Source: Owenia fusiformis
Lineage: Eukaryota > Annelida > Polychaeta > Sabellida > Oweniidae
Direction of reading: 5' to 3'
DNA length: 64,000 bases
Assembly: GCA_903813345.2 (NCBI GenBank)
Contig: CAIIXF020000012.1
Location: 29,960,184-30,024,183 of the forward strand
Below the pieces are notes generated by a model. The model saw only the letters and a program-made list of their open reading frames with translations. It made no database searches and was not told where the DNA came from. Positions 1-11,134 of the stretch are shown one piece after another. Positions within the stretch are counted from its first letter, which is position 1. Each line of letters opens with the position of its first letter. The position numbers were made by a program, and so were the translations under genes.

Positions 1-339
1 ATTTCAACATATTTATGAAAGTGAAACTTATCTTGAACTTTCACATTGGTTACATCCTAGAGAGTCCTGTATATCTTTCGATATATGTATCTCTAGGGTT
101 TATAAAAATATTTGTCTTTTTCTATGTACTCTTCGGTAAATGTATCCAAGTCGTATCAGTTTCAGGTTCAATATAATGAGTGTAACAATGGCGACAACGA
201 TGTTGATAGTGTTTATGATGAGAAGATATTATTTGGGAAGAGGTATTGAATGTCATTTGTTCGTAGTAATAATTAGTCTTGAAAAGATGCTTTTATATCA
301 TGTAGATAATTATAGCTTATGAAGCACTGGAACATGTTT

Positions 340-2135
340 GGCACGACAATTGAGTGGAATTAACTAATGAAACATGAAGAGCAGCTAACAACTGTAGATA
401 ATAAATAATAAACTGAGTTTGGCATTAATTACAATTGAGCGGAGCTGACTTGTAAAAAATGAAGGTTAGGTTGAAAACATGTAGATAATGGGAAATAAAC
501 AGGGTTTGGCATGACAATCGTGTGGAATTAGCTTTTGAAACATGAAGAGGCGATTGACAACATGTAGAGAAAAAAAATAAACAGAATTTGGCATGACAGT
601 TGAGTGGAATTCGCTTTTGAAACCTGAAGGGCGGTTGACAACTGTATCTTAATACGAAATAAACCGAGTTTGGCATGGCAATTGAGTGAAGCTAGCTTGT
701 AAAAAGAAAGAAGAGATTGAAAATATGAAGATAATACGAAATAAACAGAGTTTGACATTACTGTTGGGTGGAATTAGCTTGTGAAACATGAATAGGCGAT
801 TGACAACTTGTAGATAAATGATGCTTGACAATTGAGTGGAATAAGCTTTTGAAACATGAAGAGGCGATTAACAACTTGTAGATAAATTATGTTTGACAAT
901 TGAGTGGAATTAGCTTGTGAAACATGGAGAGGCGATTGACAACTTGTAGATAAATGAAATATAAAACGTTTCGCATGACAATTGAGTGAAATTCGCTTAT
1001 GAAACTTGAGGGGCGGTTGTATCTTAAAACGAAATAAACCGAGTTTGGCATGACAATTGAGTGGAGCCAGCTTGTAAAAGATAAAGAAGAGATTGAAAAC
1101 ATGTAGATAATACGAAATAAACAGAGTTTGACATGACAATTGGCAGGAATTAGCTTGTGAAACACGAAGAGGCGATTGTCAACTTGTAGATAAATGAAAT
1201 AAACAGAGTTTGGCATGAGAATTGAGTGGAATAAGCATATGAAAATTACGAAATAAACTGAGTTCGGCATGACAATTGATTGTCGCTCATGAAACCCGAG
1301 GGGCGGTTGACAACTGTATCTTAAAATGAAATAAACCGAGTTGGGCATGACAATTGAGTGGAGCTAGCTTGTAAAAAATGAAGAAGCGATTGAAAAAATG
1401 TAGATAATACGAAATAAACAGATTTTGACATGATATTTGGCAGGAATTAGCTTGTGAAACACGAAGAGGCGATTGTCAACTTGTAGATAAATGAAATAAA
1501 CAGAGTTTGGCATGACAATTGAGTGTAATTAGCATATGAAAATTACGAAATAAACTGAGTTTGGCATGACAATTGAGTGTCGCTTATGAAACCCGAGTGG
1601 CGGTTGACAACTGTATCTTAAAACGAAATAAACCGAGTTTGGCATGACAATTGAGTGGAGCTAGCTTGTAAAAAATAAAGGAAAGCTTGAAAAAATGTAG
1701 ATAATACGAAATAAACAGATTTTGACATGACATTTGGCAGAAATTAGCTTGTGAAACACGAAGAGGCGATTGTCAACTTGTAGATAAATGAAATAAACAG
1801 AGTTTGGCATGACAATTGAGTGGAATTAGCATATGAAAATTACGAAATAAACTGAGTTTGGCATGACAATTGAGTAGAGCTAGCTTGTAAAACATAAAGA
1901 AGCGATTGAAAACATGTATATAATACGAAATAAACAGAGTTTGGTATGACAATTGTTTGATTAGCTTTTGAAACAGTGCGATAGACAACTTGTAGATAAA
2001 TGAAATAAACAGTGTTTGGCATGACAATATGAGTGGAATTAGCTTATGAAACATGAAGAGTGGTTAAACAATTACTGAAGATAATACGAAATAAACAGAG
2101 TTTGACATGACATTTAAGTGGCTTGTTATTGAAAG
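340..2135. repeat. Satellite-like tandem array, ~80-bp unit
   Basis: About twenty diverged copies of a roughly 80-bp unit. Recognisable pieces are 'aaataaacagagtttggc', 'atgacaattgagtgga' and 'cttgtgaaacatgaagag', each recurring in the same order. Adjacent units alternate between two or three subtypes, so there is a higher-order structure (for example the 'gtagataatacgaaat' and 'cttgtagataaatgaaat' versions). Open frames on the minus strand across the array are repeats of the same short peptide and result from the array, not from selection. No gene is visible here. Confidence 0.9.
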
Positions 2136-3963
2136 AAAGAAAGAATAAGATTAACTACTGCCATGTGGCATGGCATTGCCTCAAATAAGAGCGATGAAAC
2201 CTATATTTTAGCAAAATAACAGAAACCGTACATTTCTTTTCTTGCTTCTATGTTTCAAGTTTCACTAATTCTGAACAAAGCCCAGATGACACAAGAAAGC
2301 CCGGTTGATTTCACACAATTCTCTCGATCTACATGTACGACAAATCGATCAACTTTACTTTCATGCGGTGAAAACATTACTTTTCGATGCTTTAGACATA
2401 TTTAATGTAATAAATAATGACAAACTAGATGAATTACTAGAACTAATTAACTATAGTATGTTTGAATAAGTTTTAGCTCTTCCATTTCATCATGTGAAAA
2501 ACCATAGGATTTGCAAGCTGTCTTGAAACATGTAGTTCCTGTTTCAAGCTTTATCTTTTATTGCGATTTTGGATTCACTTGTTTCGATTTATGGTACCCC
2601 GAGACGATAACAATATCAATAGAATGGGAATATTGGTCATGGATGTTTATATAAGTTATGGGAAATACAACAAGTAACTTGAATATATATATTTCTTATA
2701 TTTCAGATAGGATCGGGTCGAGATACTGCATATAAAAAAGAATTATTTAAAGGAGAGGCATACGTGTTGACATCTTTCTGTGATGAGCACGGCCGGGATG
2801 AGCATGTTATGTGATGTTAGATATGGTATGATTGCACCGCATATTGCTACACTCCAACACAAAACTGTGTCAGTCACATCTTGTCAAAGGAGAATATTGC
2901 CTATCATATCTTACTATCTATCATATGTAAGACAAACCAAGAACTACTTTCTACAAGGAACGTCGTGTTGATATTCTGCATGATCTGGGTGAAGGTGAAA
3001 CTCAACAACTCATACCATTCAACATACCACTAACTGGTACCAGTGTGGTAAACATAACAGTAACTTCAATCTGTAATAGACTTTAAAATCAACACGATGA
3101 AAATTCCAATAGACTTATAATCAAACTGTATTCATATTTCTGATTTTTCTTTTTGCTATGAACTTTGCATGTAGGTCTCTTCAGACTAGTTCAAAAATTG
3201 AATTATGGGCTCTCATTCCCAGGTAGAGAACATGAACATGTAAACCCCTATTGAGATGACATATGTTTCTGATTGGTCAAAATCGAAAAACAAAATGTCG
3301 TCCTCAAAACTTTCGAATACGCTTCGAATAATATTTTTTGTTCATTTTTTGCATGTTGACCAATATCATAACTTTATATTTCACATCAACATAAATATAG
3401 ATGTACATAATATGCCTACATGAATTTAACACCACATCAGGGTGTAGATATGACATATTTTGTCTTCCATGGATAATGAATAAATATCGTTTATCAAGGT
3501 TTATCGAGAGTATATGATTTTGACCACTCCAACAAGAATTTTGATATGTCATTAACCTTATCATATTTATATTTATTATAATCATAAAAAACAATGCTCA
3601 ATTGTGATTCTTCCAATGTATGAAGACTGTACGATCGCTTCGAAAAGAATTATCTCAAATAGTAACATTCGAGTAGAATGTACTGTGTGCATGTAGATGT
3701 GTAAAACTATGCATTAGGTTAGTGTTATAAATCTTTTACTTGTCATAGTAATCAAAAAATAATTATCAGATTTTTAAAGTGTTTTATATTGCATCATGGC
3801 ATTTACAGACACTCACAAAGTTACCATTGTACAAGTAGCTACATTTATAGGCTACACAACGGGGCTTCACAGATGTACTTACGATGGTACTAAAAATAAC
3901 ACATATAGAATACGATAAAGCGCTGAATGTAGACTCAGTTGAGTTATTGTTCGGGGATAATCA
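2136..3963. other. AT-rich stretch without a recognisable gene
   Basis: I see no exon with credible splice sites, no repeat family shared with the rest of the window and no recognisable RNA gene. Short open frames at 2780-2971 (+) and 3304-3594 (-) have low-complexity or unremarkable translations and no supporting context. Confidence 0.5.
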
Positions 3964-4477
3964 TCACTGGTGATCCACTCGATTACGCTGGTTACCAAAA
4001 CGATTCGTTTCGTTTTGGTAACAAAATGTCGGAACATCGAAGGTACGATTTTTCTTTTTTCCTTATTTCACACGTTGTAGGCAGAATTCCGACGACATTT
4101 TTAACACAAACGTGTATCAGTATCATATATTAAGAAAATGTACATATTTGCGAACAAATAGTTCAGAAGACAACAGAATCATCGATTTAATTTCTCATTT
4201 AAGTTACATAAACGATTTTTCGAAAAACAGTTAAGATCTGCACTTAAGTGAGGAATTAAATCGACGATTCTGTTGTCTTCTGAGCTATTTTTCTGCAAAC
4301 ATGTACATTTTCTAAAACATATGATGCTGATACACTTTTGTGACAAAAAACGTCGTTGGGATTCTGCCTACAACGCGTGAAATAAGGAAAAAGAAAAATC
4401 GTACCTTCGATGTCCGACATATTGTTACCAAAACGAACCGTTTCGGTAACCAGCGTAATCGAGCGGATCACCAGTGA
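3964..4477. mobile_element. Foldback MITE, TCACTGGTGATCC ends
   Basis: The left end (TCACTGGTGATCCactcgattacgctgg) is repeated inverted at the right end (ccagcgtaatcgagcGGATCACCAGTGA). The complementarity runs about 160-240 bp inward, including a 'ggttaccaaaacg' block and a 'cgttgtaggcagaattcc' block. No coding capacity. It is a non-autonomous element; the superfamily is not clear because I cannot define a target-site duplication. Confidence 0.85.
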
Positions 4478-4839
4478 TCATTGTACAACTAAAATTAATT
4501 GAATTCAATTTTTGAATTGAAACAAAATACAATAATAATGTCAACATATAGAGTATGTTAAATAGCTAATGAGTCCTGATAAATCATGACATCTTATTTC
4601 TTCTCCAGTCCTAAAACTGTGTATCCGTGCCTTTGCTAATTTATATGTGGTTGAATACAATGCCTATTATGTAATGGATTGACATTAAGGTAAATGATAA
4701 CTATCACACTTATTGACAGTTATAACACATCCCATCTGATGTGTTCAGATCACAGAATATGCCTAATAAAATCAAAGCAAGTTTCGGTTGAAACAGAAGG
4801 ATGTTATGAGTATCGAAATGTAATGAGTGGCTATTGCAC

Positions 4840-4972
4840 TAGGCCGTGTGGGCTCACCGTTCGGAATATCCTGCTTTAAAACTATTTGATTAGCCAACCG
4901 TATGTCCATGTCTAACCCTGCCATCTGCAAAACGTATCCATACTGTAGCGAACGGTGAGCCCACGTGGTCTA
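4840..4972. mobile_element. Short palindromic MITE
   Basis: Inverted ends of about 24 bp, 'gtgtgggctcaccgttcg' at the left and 'cgaacggtgagcccacgtgg' at the right, surround about 85 bp of unrelated sequence. Too short to code. Confidence 0.7.
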
Positions 4973-5186
4973 ACGTAACAGCTCCATAAAGTGTTGTAAG
5001 ATTGAATTTAATAAAAAAGAAATTATATTGCATAAACGTGAATTTGCATTGTGTTTCTAGTCCTATACATGTATTCCATTAGAAAGTTTTAGAGAACGTC
5101 TTCTTTTAGACGGAATTCATAGACATATACAGTACCATTATACAAGAGATGAGCAGTCTGTATAGATATTCGTTAATTGGTTATCC

Positions 5187-5308
5187 CACATTTGCTCCGA
5201 TTCATTGCCCGGCGGCCGACAGATTAAATATTCTGTTCAAAACTGAATGCAATTGTCAACAGGATACTCAATCGGCCGGACGCCGGCCGATAAATCTGAG
5301 CAAATGTG
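5187..5308. mobile_element. GC-rich palindromic MITE, CACATTTGCTC ends
   Basis: The left end CACATTTGCTCcgat and right end atctGAGCAAATGTG are inverted copies. Inside them lie 'ccggcggccgac' and 'tcggccggacgccggccga', GC-rich self-complementary blocks unlike the AT-rich surroundings. Length 122 bp, non-coding. Confidence 0.75.
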
Positions 5309-7213
5309 ACCAGGTGTGAAAGAAATGATGGTCCCCCAGGGATTATGGTCCCCTTTCTTAACGGCCCTTATTGGCCCAGATTGCGTATAAGATAATGAGG
5401 GAAAGAGTTTAGGTCACCATATAAATCAATGGAGAGTAGTACCATAATTGATAGGACCTCCTACCCGTTTACACCAGGCATTAATGTTTATATCCATCCT
5501 TGTATAGATATGCCTTCGTTGTTAATATTGATTCACTTTTTTATAAATGCCTCGCATCTTATGAACTGTAGCTAGTTTTGAATAGATAAACCCTGGTAAG
5601 TTCGTAAAATGCTGCAATTTCAATTAGGGGCAATTCTTCATATATCTTTTGGACATAAGTTTCAGCCAGTCTAAGAGTTCCCTTTTCAATAATATGTATT
5701 ATAATAGTCCCGCTTGGAATTTTAATCCTATTTCTGCAGCAACGCTAACTATACTTTATCTGTAAAATGCCTGTATTTCATATTTATATGATTGTTCCAT
5801 TGTTTCAGATGGAATTATGATAACAATTTCCATTTGCTTGAAAAAGATTTATTAAATAAGAAATATTGCAGACCAAAACATTTTGATACATATTTATATG
5901 ATGAAAATGTTTAACAAACATAAATGACCGTCAATAAACTAGAAAAATAAAATAAATGAATAATCTAAGTAGTCCTGAATGGCTTATCACCACTTTCAAG
6001 TTATTTATTCCGTGGCACTGGATTTGTTAATTATACTTCGGATCGTAACTGATTATTTCGGTCATAACATGGAATGTCTTTAACTGGTAAATAGGGATAT
6101 TACGACCTGCCCAGTTCATGTACAACTAACTTACCGTAAGTTAGTCGACAAGTGAAATGGTTCCAATAAGCGATGTTTCAAAAACATGATTTTCTATCGT
6201 TTTACGTTTTGGCGAATATAAACTAAAGAGGTTACTTCGCTAGAGCTTTTGAATTCTTCTATTAATTGGTAAAATACTTGTTTTCTCTTCAAAGTACAGT
6301 CAATCGTATATTACATATGAATTGTAAATATATACAATCAAAATCAAAACGTTAACGAACATGTATTCCAAGAACCCAATTTTCTTCAACTTATGATATT
6401 ACAAGCATCACTATAATCTTACAATTGCCGAACAGCACCCATCTGGACATCCTTTTCTTCATTTGATACATATTTTATAATGTAATTTACATTTTGATTG
6501 TGAAAATTCTCCCGGCGCAACGTCTGCCGGTGATCGGTTGGCAGTTGAAAAATACCGTAATCGGTAGGCACCCATAAGGTGAATCTGAACTTATGTGAGC
6601 AAAGCATAAACGATAAATTATGATCATAAATCATGATACGCAGATAAACCGAGAATGCGAGATAAAGGTACGTTTTAATAAATCCGTAACCCAATATTTT
6701 GTAGCTCCCAGTGTGAATAACGTTATGCGTTAATTTCAGTCAAAATCAAATAATTCGATGGAACAGCATTTCCCTCTATAAACTTATCATCGGTTCAAAA
6801 CTATAACACAAGGATTCAAACCTCAGGAATTCCCGGGGATCTCAGCCCCCCTATACTTTAACATGGACAAATGGATGAATGGAGAAAAAAAATATTTCTG
6901 ATCAGTTAAACAAATATGTGTTCACATTATTTAAGACTTTAGATAATTAAGGACCTAGAAACAAAATATTTTGTTTCTATAATTATATAAAGGGCATTAT
7001 ATTTAACCACAAAGAAAGGGTTAAACCTGAAAAACGAGTTCATCGATTTGCCAAAAAGGTTGTAGAAAAATCCATTTTGATGATTCAGAAATAATATTTT
7101 AGAATATGAAAATTCACCTCATCTCCTAAATTGTGTTACAATTCTATATTGATCATCGAAATAATAAAAAACTTATACCCATCTAAAAAGCTCTCTCTAT
7201 CGAGCCTCTTCCT
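5309..7213. other. Intergenic, no gene seen
   Basis: AT-rich sequence downstream of the fibrinogen-domain gene (which is on the minus strand). I found no repeat shared with other parts of the window and no credible exon. The 3' UTR of the fibrinogen-domain gene must lie just below 7214, but I could not fix a poly(A) signal. Confidence 0.5.
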
Positions 7214-9347
7214 TTAGATAATACGATATATCTTCATGGATGCCTCTTTGAATGAGTAGTGGTGATTGTTAGGATTACCAATGATAGATCCCCAGTTATA
7301 CCATACAATACATTTGAAACGTTCAGGACAAACAGGTCCTTTCACATAGACGCTAAGTAGATTAGATGAAAAGCAACCATAATACCACCAAGCACCTTTG
7401 TGAACTAAAGCACAATTTGCAGTTCCATGTGAGTCATTGTCATTGTCATATGTTGTGAACTGTTGGCCATTATGCTGTGTGAGGCTGTCCCCCATAGTCC
7501 CAGAAAAACCTCCGATGGTCAGACGATATTTGTCAGATCTGTCAATTTGAAAGATTGAATACTCGGCAAACTTTGCTTCACTTGATGGACCTGGCCACAT
7601 TGCGAGATCGACCCGAACTTTGTAGCTGCCCTGCATCAATACACTTGCGAGGTTATCAAGTCCGATAAAATGTTCCTTTCCGGCATACCCAAAGCCATGT
7701 TGATATTCAGTCCATGAACGATAGAAGTCCTCCGTGCCGTCAAATCGTTTGAAGATATACATCCAGCCCTGGTCACAATAGGCGCTGAATATTCGGCCCT
7801 CTTTTGTTTTTATGTTTCTTACACCAGTGAATGATGGATCAGAATTACAGTCCTCAACATATCGATCTGCAATGAAAACGACATTTACATCATTTACACT
7901 TTGTTTCGCTTATTACAGTAATGATGAAGAATGTATTCATAAATTGAACTAATAAATAAATTGAATTAATGTTGAGCATTTTGAAGGGCGGTATTTCGCA
8001 TCAATTGGTGTATTCAAGACAGACCGGAAATATTATAACCCTTTCTGATGTGTGCGTAGAAACATGGCACTATTCACATTAATTTTTGCTCTAGAACTTT
8101 ATTTTATTCAAATCAAAGGTGAAAAAGAAAATAGAAAGAATTGGAAAATGGTTGCAAATATTATAATAATTATAATATTATGAAATTTTCAGATTAATTT
8201 AAACAAGAACTTCACTTACACTCCCCTCAATAAGTTTGGCAACCTTAGCTCCCCCTTTGAACTACGTTTGAATTTTTATAATTATTTACTTAACCGGCGA
8301 TGAAATAACTTATAATATTGATTGAAACGTAACTTGACTTTATTTTTAATACCTCCAAATTTTCTCAACTTTTTTCCTCTATTACAATAGGTCGAAATTG
8401 ATGATTTTGATAATTTTTGAAAATCGTCATTCTCATGTAATCCAATAGGAAATGGAGGGGTCGGGGCAAATCAGAAATCAGGATATCTCTTCAGTAAAAG
8501 ATTCAGCAAAAATATTTTTATATAGAAAATTGAATTGTCTAACTTTTTTGTACACTAAGTGTTTAGTTTATTTGATGAAAACTAAAGTTACAGCGCTTCA
8601 AAGTCATTTTTGAAAATAATTTTTCGCCCCCTGTGTTATTTCAATGGGAGAGTTTTTTTTTTAAAAAAAATTTTGACTTTAAAGCCCTATAACTTTGTTG
8701 AACCTGAAGAAACATACCGTTTTTTGTTAAATAAAGTAAGCAAATTCAATTGCCTGCCTAACTCGGATTCAGCAAAAGGACTCGGATGGATGGATATTCT
8801 GTCATATGAACTACCATTTCCCATTGGTTAACATGGGAATGTCGATTTTCAAAAATTCATCTTTATCATCAATTTTCGACTTATTGTAATTGGGGAAAAA
8901 TTGAGATAAATTTGAAAAATTTGGAGGTATTGGAAATAAAGTCAATTCAAGTTTCCATCAATAGTAAGAGTATTTTCATCGCAGGTTAAGTTAATACAAA
9001 TTCAAAGGTAAAGAGGCTTTAACACGTAGTTCAATGGGGGAGCTAAGGTTGCAAAACTTATGGAGGGGAGTGTACGAAATCCCATTTGTTCGTTAAAATC
9101 TGTTCCTGTATATTCATTCAGCACTCAGTTTTAAGGGACAATATAAAAAACAATTGAATTGAATGCAGAAAAGAATTTAAACAAAAGTCTACTCACCACT
9201 ATGACAATGTACATTGTTTGCACATTCATCCAAACTATCCTCAATTGTTTCCTTTATTTCATTCTTCACCTCTGCAAGGCAAATGTCCACCTCACTATGT
9301 GCTCTAACAGCAAAAACAAGAGCAATCAAAATTGTGAACTTCTTCAT
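7214..9347 (-). CDS. Secreted fibrinogen-related domain protein (two exons)
   Basis: Exon 1 is 9347-9197 (ATG at 9347, donor G|GTGAGT) and exon 2 is 7866-7214 (acceptor TTGCAG), joined in phase 1, giving 804 nt or 267 residues. Residues 1-18 (MKKFTILIALVFAVRAHS) form a signal peptide. A short cysteine-containing acidic linker follows to about residue 50. The rest is a full C-terminal fibrinogen domain of about 215 residues: the start motif 'DCNSDPSFTGV', then 'CDQGW', 'FDGTEDFYRSWTEYQHGFG', 'GKEHFIGLDNL', the calcium-site region 'YDNDNDSHGTANCA' and 'KGAWWYYGC'. Family members (ficolins, tachylectin-5 and other invertebrate FReD lectins) are secreted, bind acetylated or other sugars and often act in innate immunity. 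That role is inferred here. The C-terminal third departs from the usual pattern: extra cysteines in 'PVCPERFKC' and 'WYNWGS' where many members have 'NWFHWKG'. There is no collagen or long coiled-coil domain. A palindromic transposon occupies most of the intron. Confidence 0.93.
8219..9072. mobile_element. Palindromic TIR element in FReD intron (TA target site)
   Basis: Ends CACTCCCCTCaataagtttgg and caaaacttatgGAGGGGAGTG are inverted, and each is flanked by TA (8217-8218 and 9073-9074). Nearly the whole 854 bp folds back on itself. No transposase is present. TA duplication plus long inverted ends suggests a Tc1/mariner-type non-autonomous element. A degenerate relative lies at 9962-10377. 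Confidence 0.85.
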
Positions 9348-9424
9348 ATTCAAAATTTGACAGATCTGACTTCAATTTTTGATTACATCGAGAGTCTACC
9401 ATCGAGATCCACAGATGTCCATCA

Positions 9425-9431
9425 TTTTATA
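9425..9431 (-). promoter_or_regulatory. TATA box of the fibrinogen-domain gene
   Basis: TATAAAA on the minus strand (context ggTATAAAAtgatgg) lies about 80 bp upstream of the ATG at 9347. This would put transcription start near 9400 and give a 5' UTR of about 50 nt. A TATA promoter suits an inducible or tissue-specific effector gene; that is inference. Confidence 0.6.
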
Positions 9432-9961
9432 CCTCTAGAGATAAAATATTTAATTTAACGAATTAAAATCCCCTTGTTGTGATGATATAAGATCTCACCA
9501 ACAGCCAAGCGTCATTGCTCAACGAAGCACGTGAATGAAACAAACAAACGAAATAACTGGCCAAATCATCAAAACAATTCATAAGATTAAATTGATCTTA
9601 ATTACAAAAAAAGATTTATTTCAATCTATATGGATTTCTAATGCTTTTAATTTGAATAAAACATCATTTTACACTTTTTATTATGAAAATAGATATTAAA
9701 AAAATGCTGATATTATTTTGACTTAAACCGTTTCATTGATCAGGATGCATATAAAGTTGAATTATGTAACCATAACGATTTCTCGAATGGGCAATTGCTT
9801 TGTTATTATTACGGATAAATTGAAAAGTACTGTTGTCGCCATCCACTGATTGTTTATCATCAATTAATGAAGACATTAATGCTAGGTAAGTTTAAATTAA
9901 TGTTAATCCATGGCTTCAATATTTTATTTTACAAATTGAAAAATACCTGGAATGTGATATA

Positions 9962-10377
9962 CACTCCCCTCCATAAGTTTGGCAACCTTTGTCGATTTTT
10001 GTGATCAACATTTCAAACTGGAAATTTTGACATTAAATTTTTTGATAATTTCGCTAATATATTACGTTAAGTCATAAAATCTTGGCATTCTAGTCGTCGT
10101 CTGTTCAGCCATCTTAACGCAGCGTTTGAATTGTAATTAAAATGTAGAACGATGTTGTTAAGGCTTAATCTTTGAGAGGTTCATTTTTATTAGTTCTTGT
10201 TTCTTTTTTATGCTGCAAGTGCATGATAAAAGTGAACGGCAAAGCATCTAAGGCCATCTTCGCTACAAGGATCTTTGGTTACCATGGTTACGGTAAAAAT
10301 CGTGATCACCTAAAAATAAACGGGCTTTGAAAACTATTCACAGGGGAGTTGAGGTTGCCAAACTTTTAGATGAGGTG
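9962..10377. mobile_element. Degenerate relative of the 8219-9072 TIR element
   Basis: The left end CACTCCCCTCcataagtttgg matches the 8219 element, preceded by TA. The right end (gaggttgccaaacttttagatgaggtg) is a diverged inverted copy. It lies between the fibrinogen-domain gene and the 3' end of the CUB-like gene. Confidence 0.7.
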
Positions 10378-10744
10378 ATTCTGAAAAATAAAATAAAAAC
10401 AGGTAAAACTATGTTAAAATCATACATAATACATGTTTGTTTATTAATACAGATTGTATCAAAAATATAAATATATTTACAAATTATATCTAGAAAATAT
10501 GCTATATCTCACCTGTCCCGATTTTTCATTGCTCATTCCGATTTATTTTTCAAAATCCCAAATTTTATAACTGTATACCAATTTTAAGGAAATATCCCAA
10601 TAAAAACAGGGGTAAACCTATTTACTCCTGACAGATAATTTCCTGAACTTACTTGTGTGAAAATATTAGGATCTGGCTGCCTCATATAAGCACGGGAGAG
10701 TAGTATCAGTTGTGTACACATTTTTTGGGGTTCACCCTGTACTT

Positions 10745-11110
10745 AACCAATTCAAAGTTACACTGTTGTTATATTAGAGATACTGTGTCAAATACATGTT
10801 TTATCAATTTAAGTTACACTATTGTAATTTTAGAGACACTGTGTCAATTATATACAGTACTTTACCAATTTAAAGTTACACTGTTGTAATTTTATAGACA
10901 CCGTGTTAAGTACATGTTGTTAAAGTTACACTTTTGTACTATTAGAGACACTGTGTCAAATACATATTTTATCAATTTAAAATAACACTTTTTTTTAAAT
11001 TTAGAGACCCAGTGTTGAAGCACATGTTTTATGACTATTGTTATATCAGAGTACAGTATGTTTATTAAAGTTATAAAACTATTGTAGGTTAAGAGACATT
11101 TAAGGACACT
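10745..11110. repeat. Imperfect ~60-70-bp tandem repeat next to the CUB-like gene stop
   Basis: About six copies of a unit containing 'aaagttacactgttgt', 'agagacactgtgtcaa' and 'acatgttttatcaat'. The array ends about 25 bp from the stop codon of the minus-strand gene, so it probably forms part of its 3' UTR. Confidence 0.8.
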
Positions 11111-11134
11111 GTGTCAAGTACATATTCGATCATT

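Noticed and set aside
425-2054. Several minus-strand open frames of 60-153 codons
   Set aside because: They all lie in the ~80-bp satellite and translate the same repeated phrase in different frames; no start context, introns or homology.
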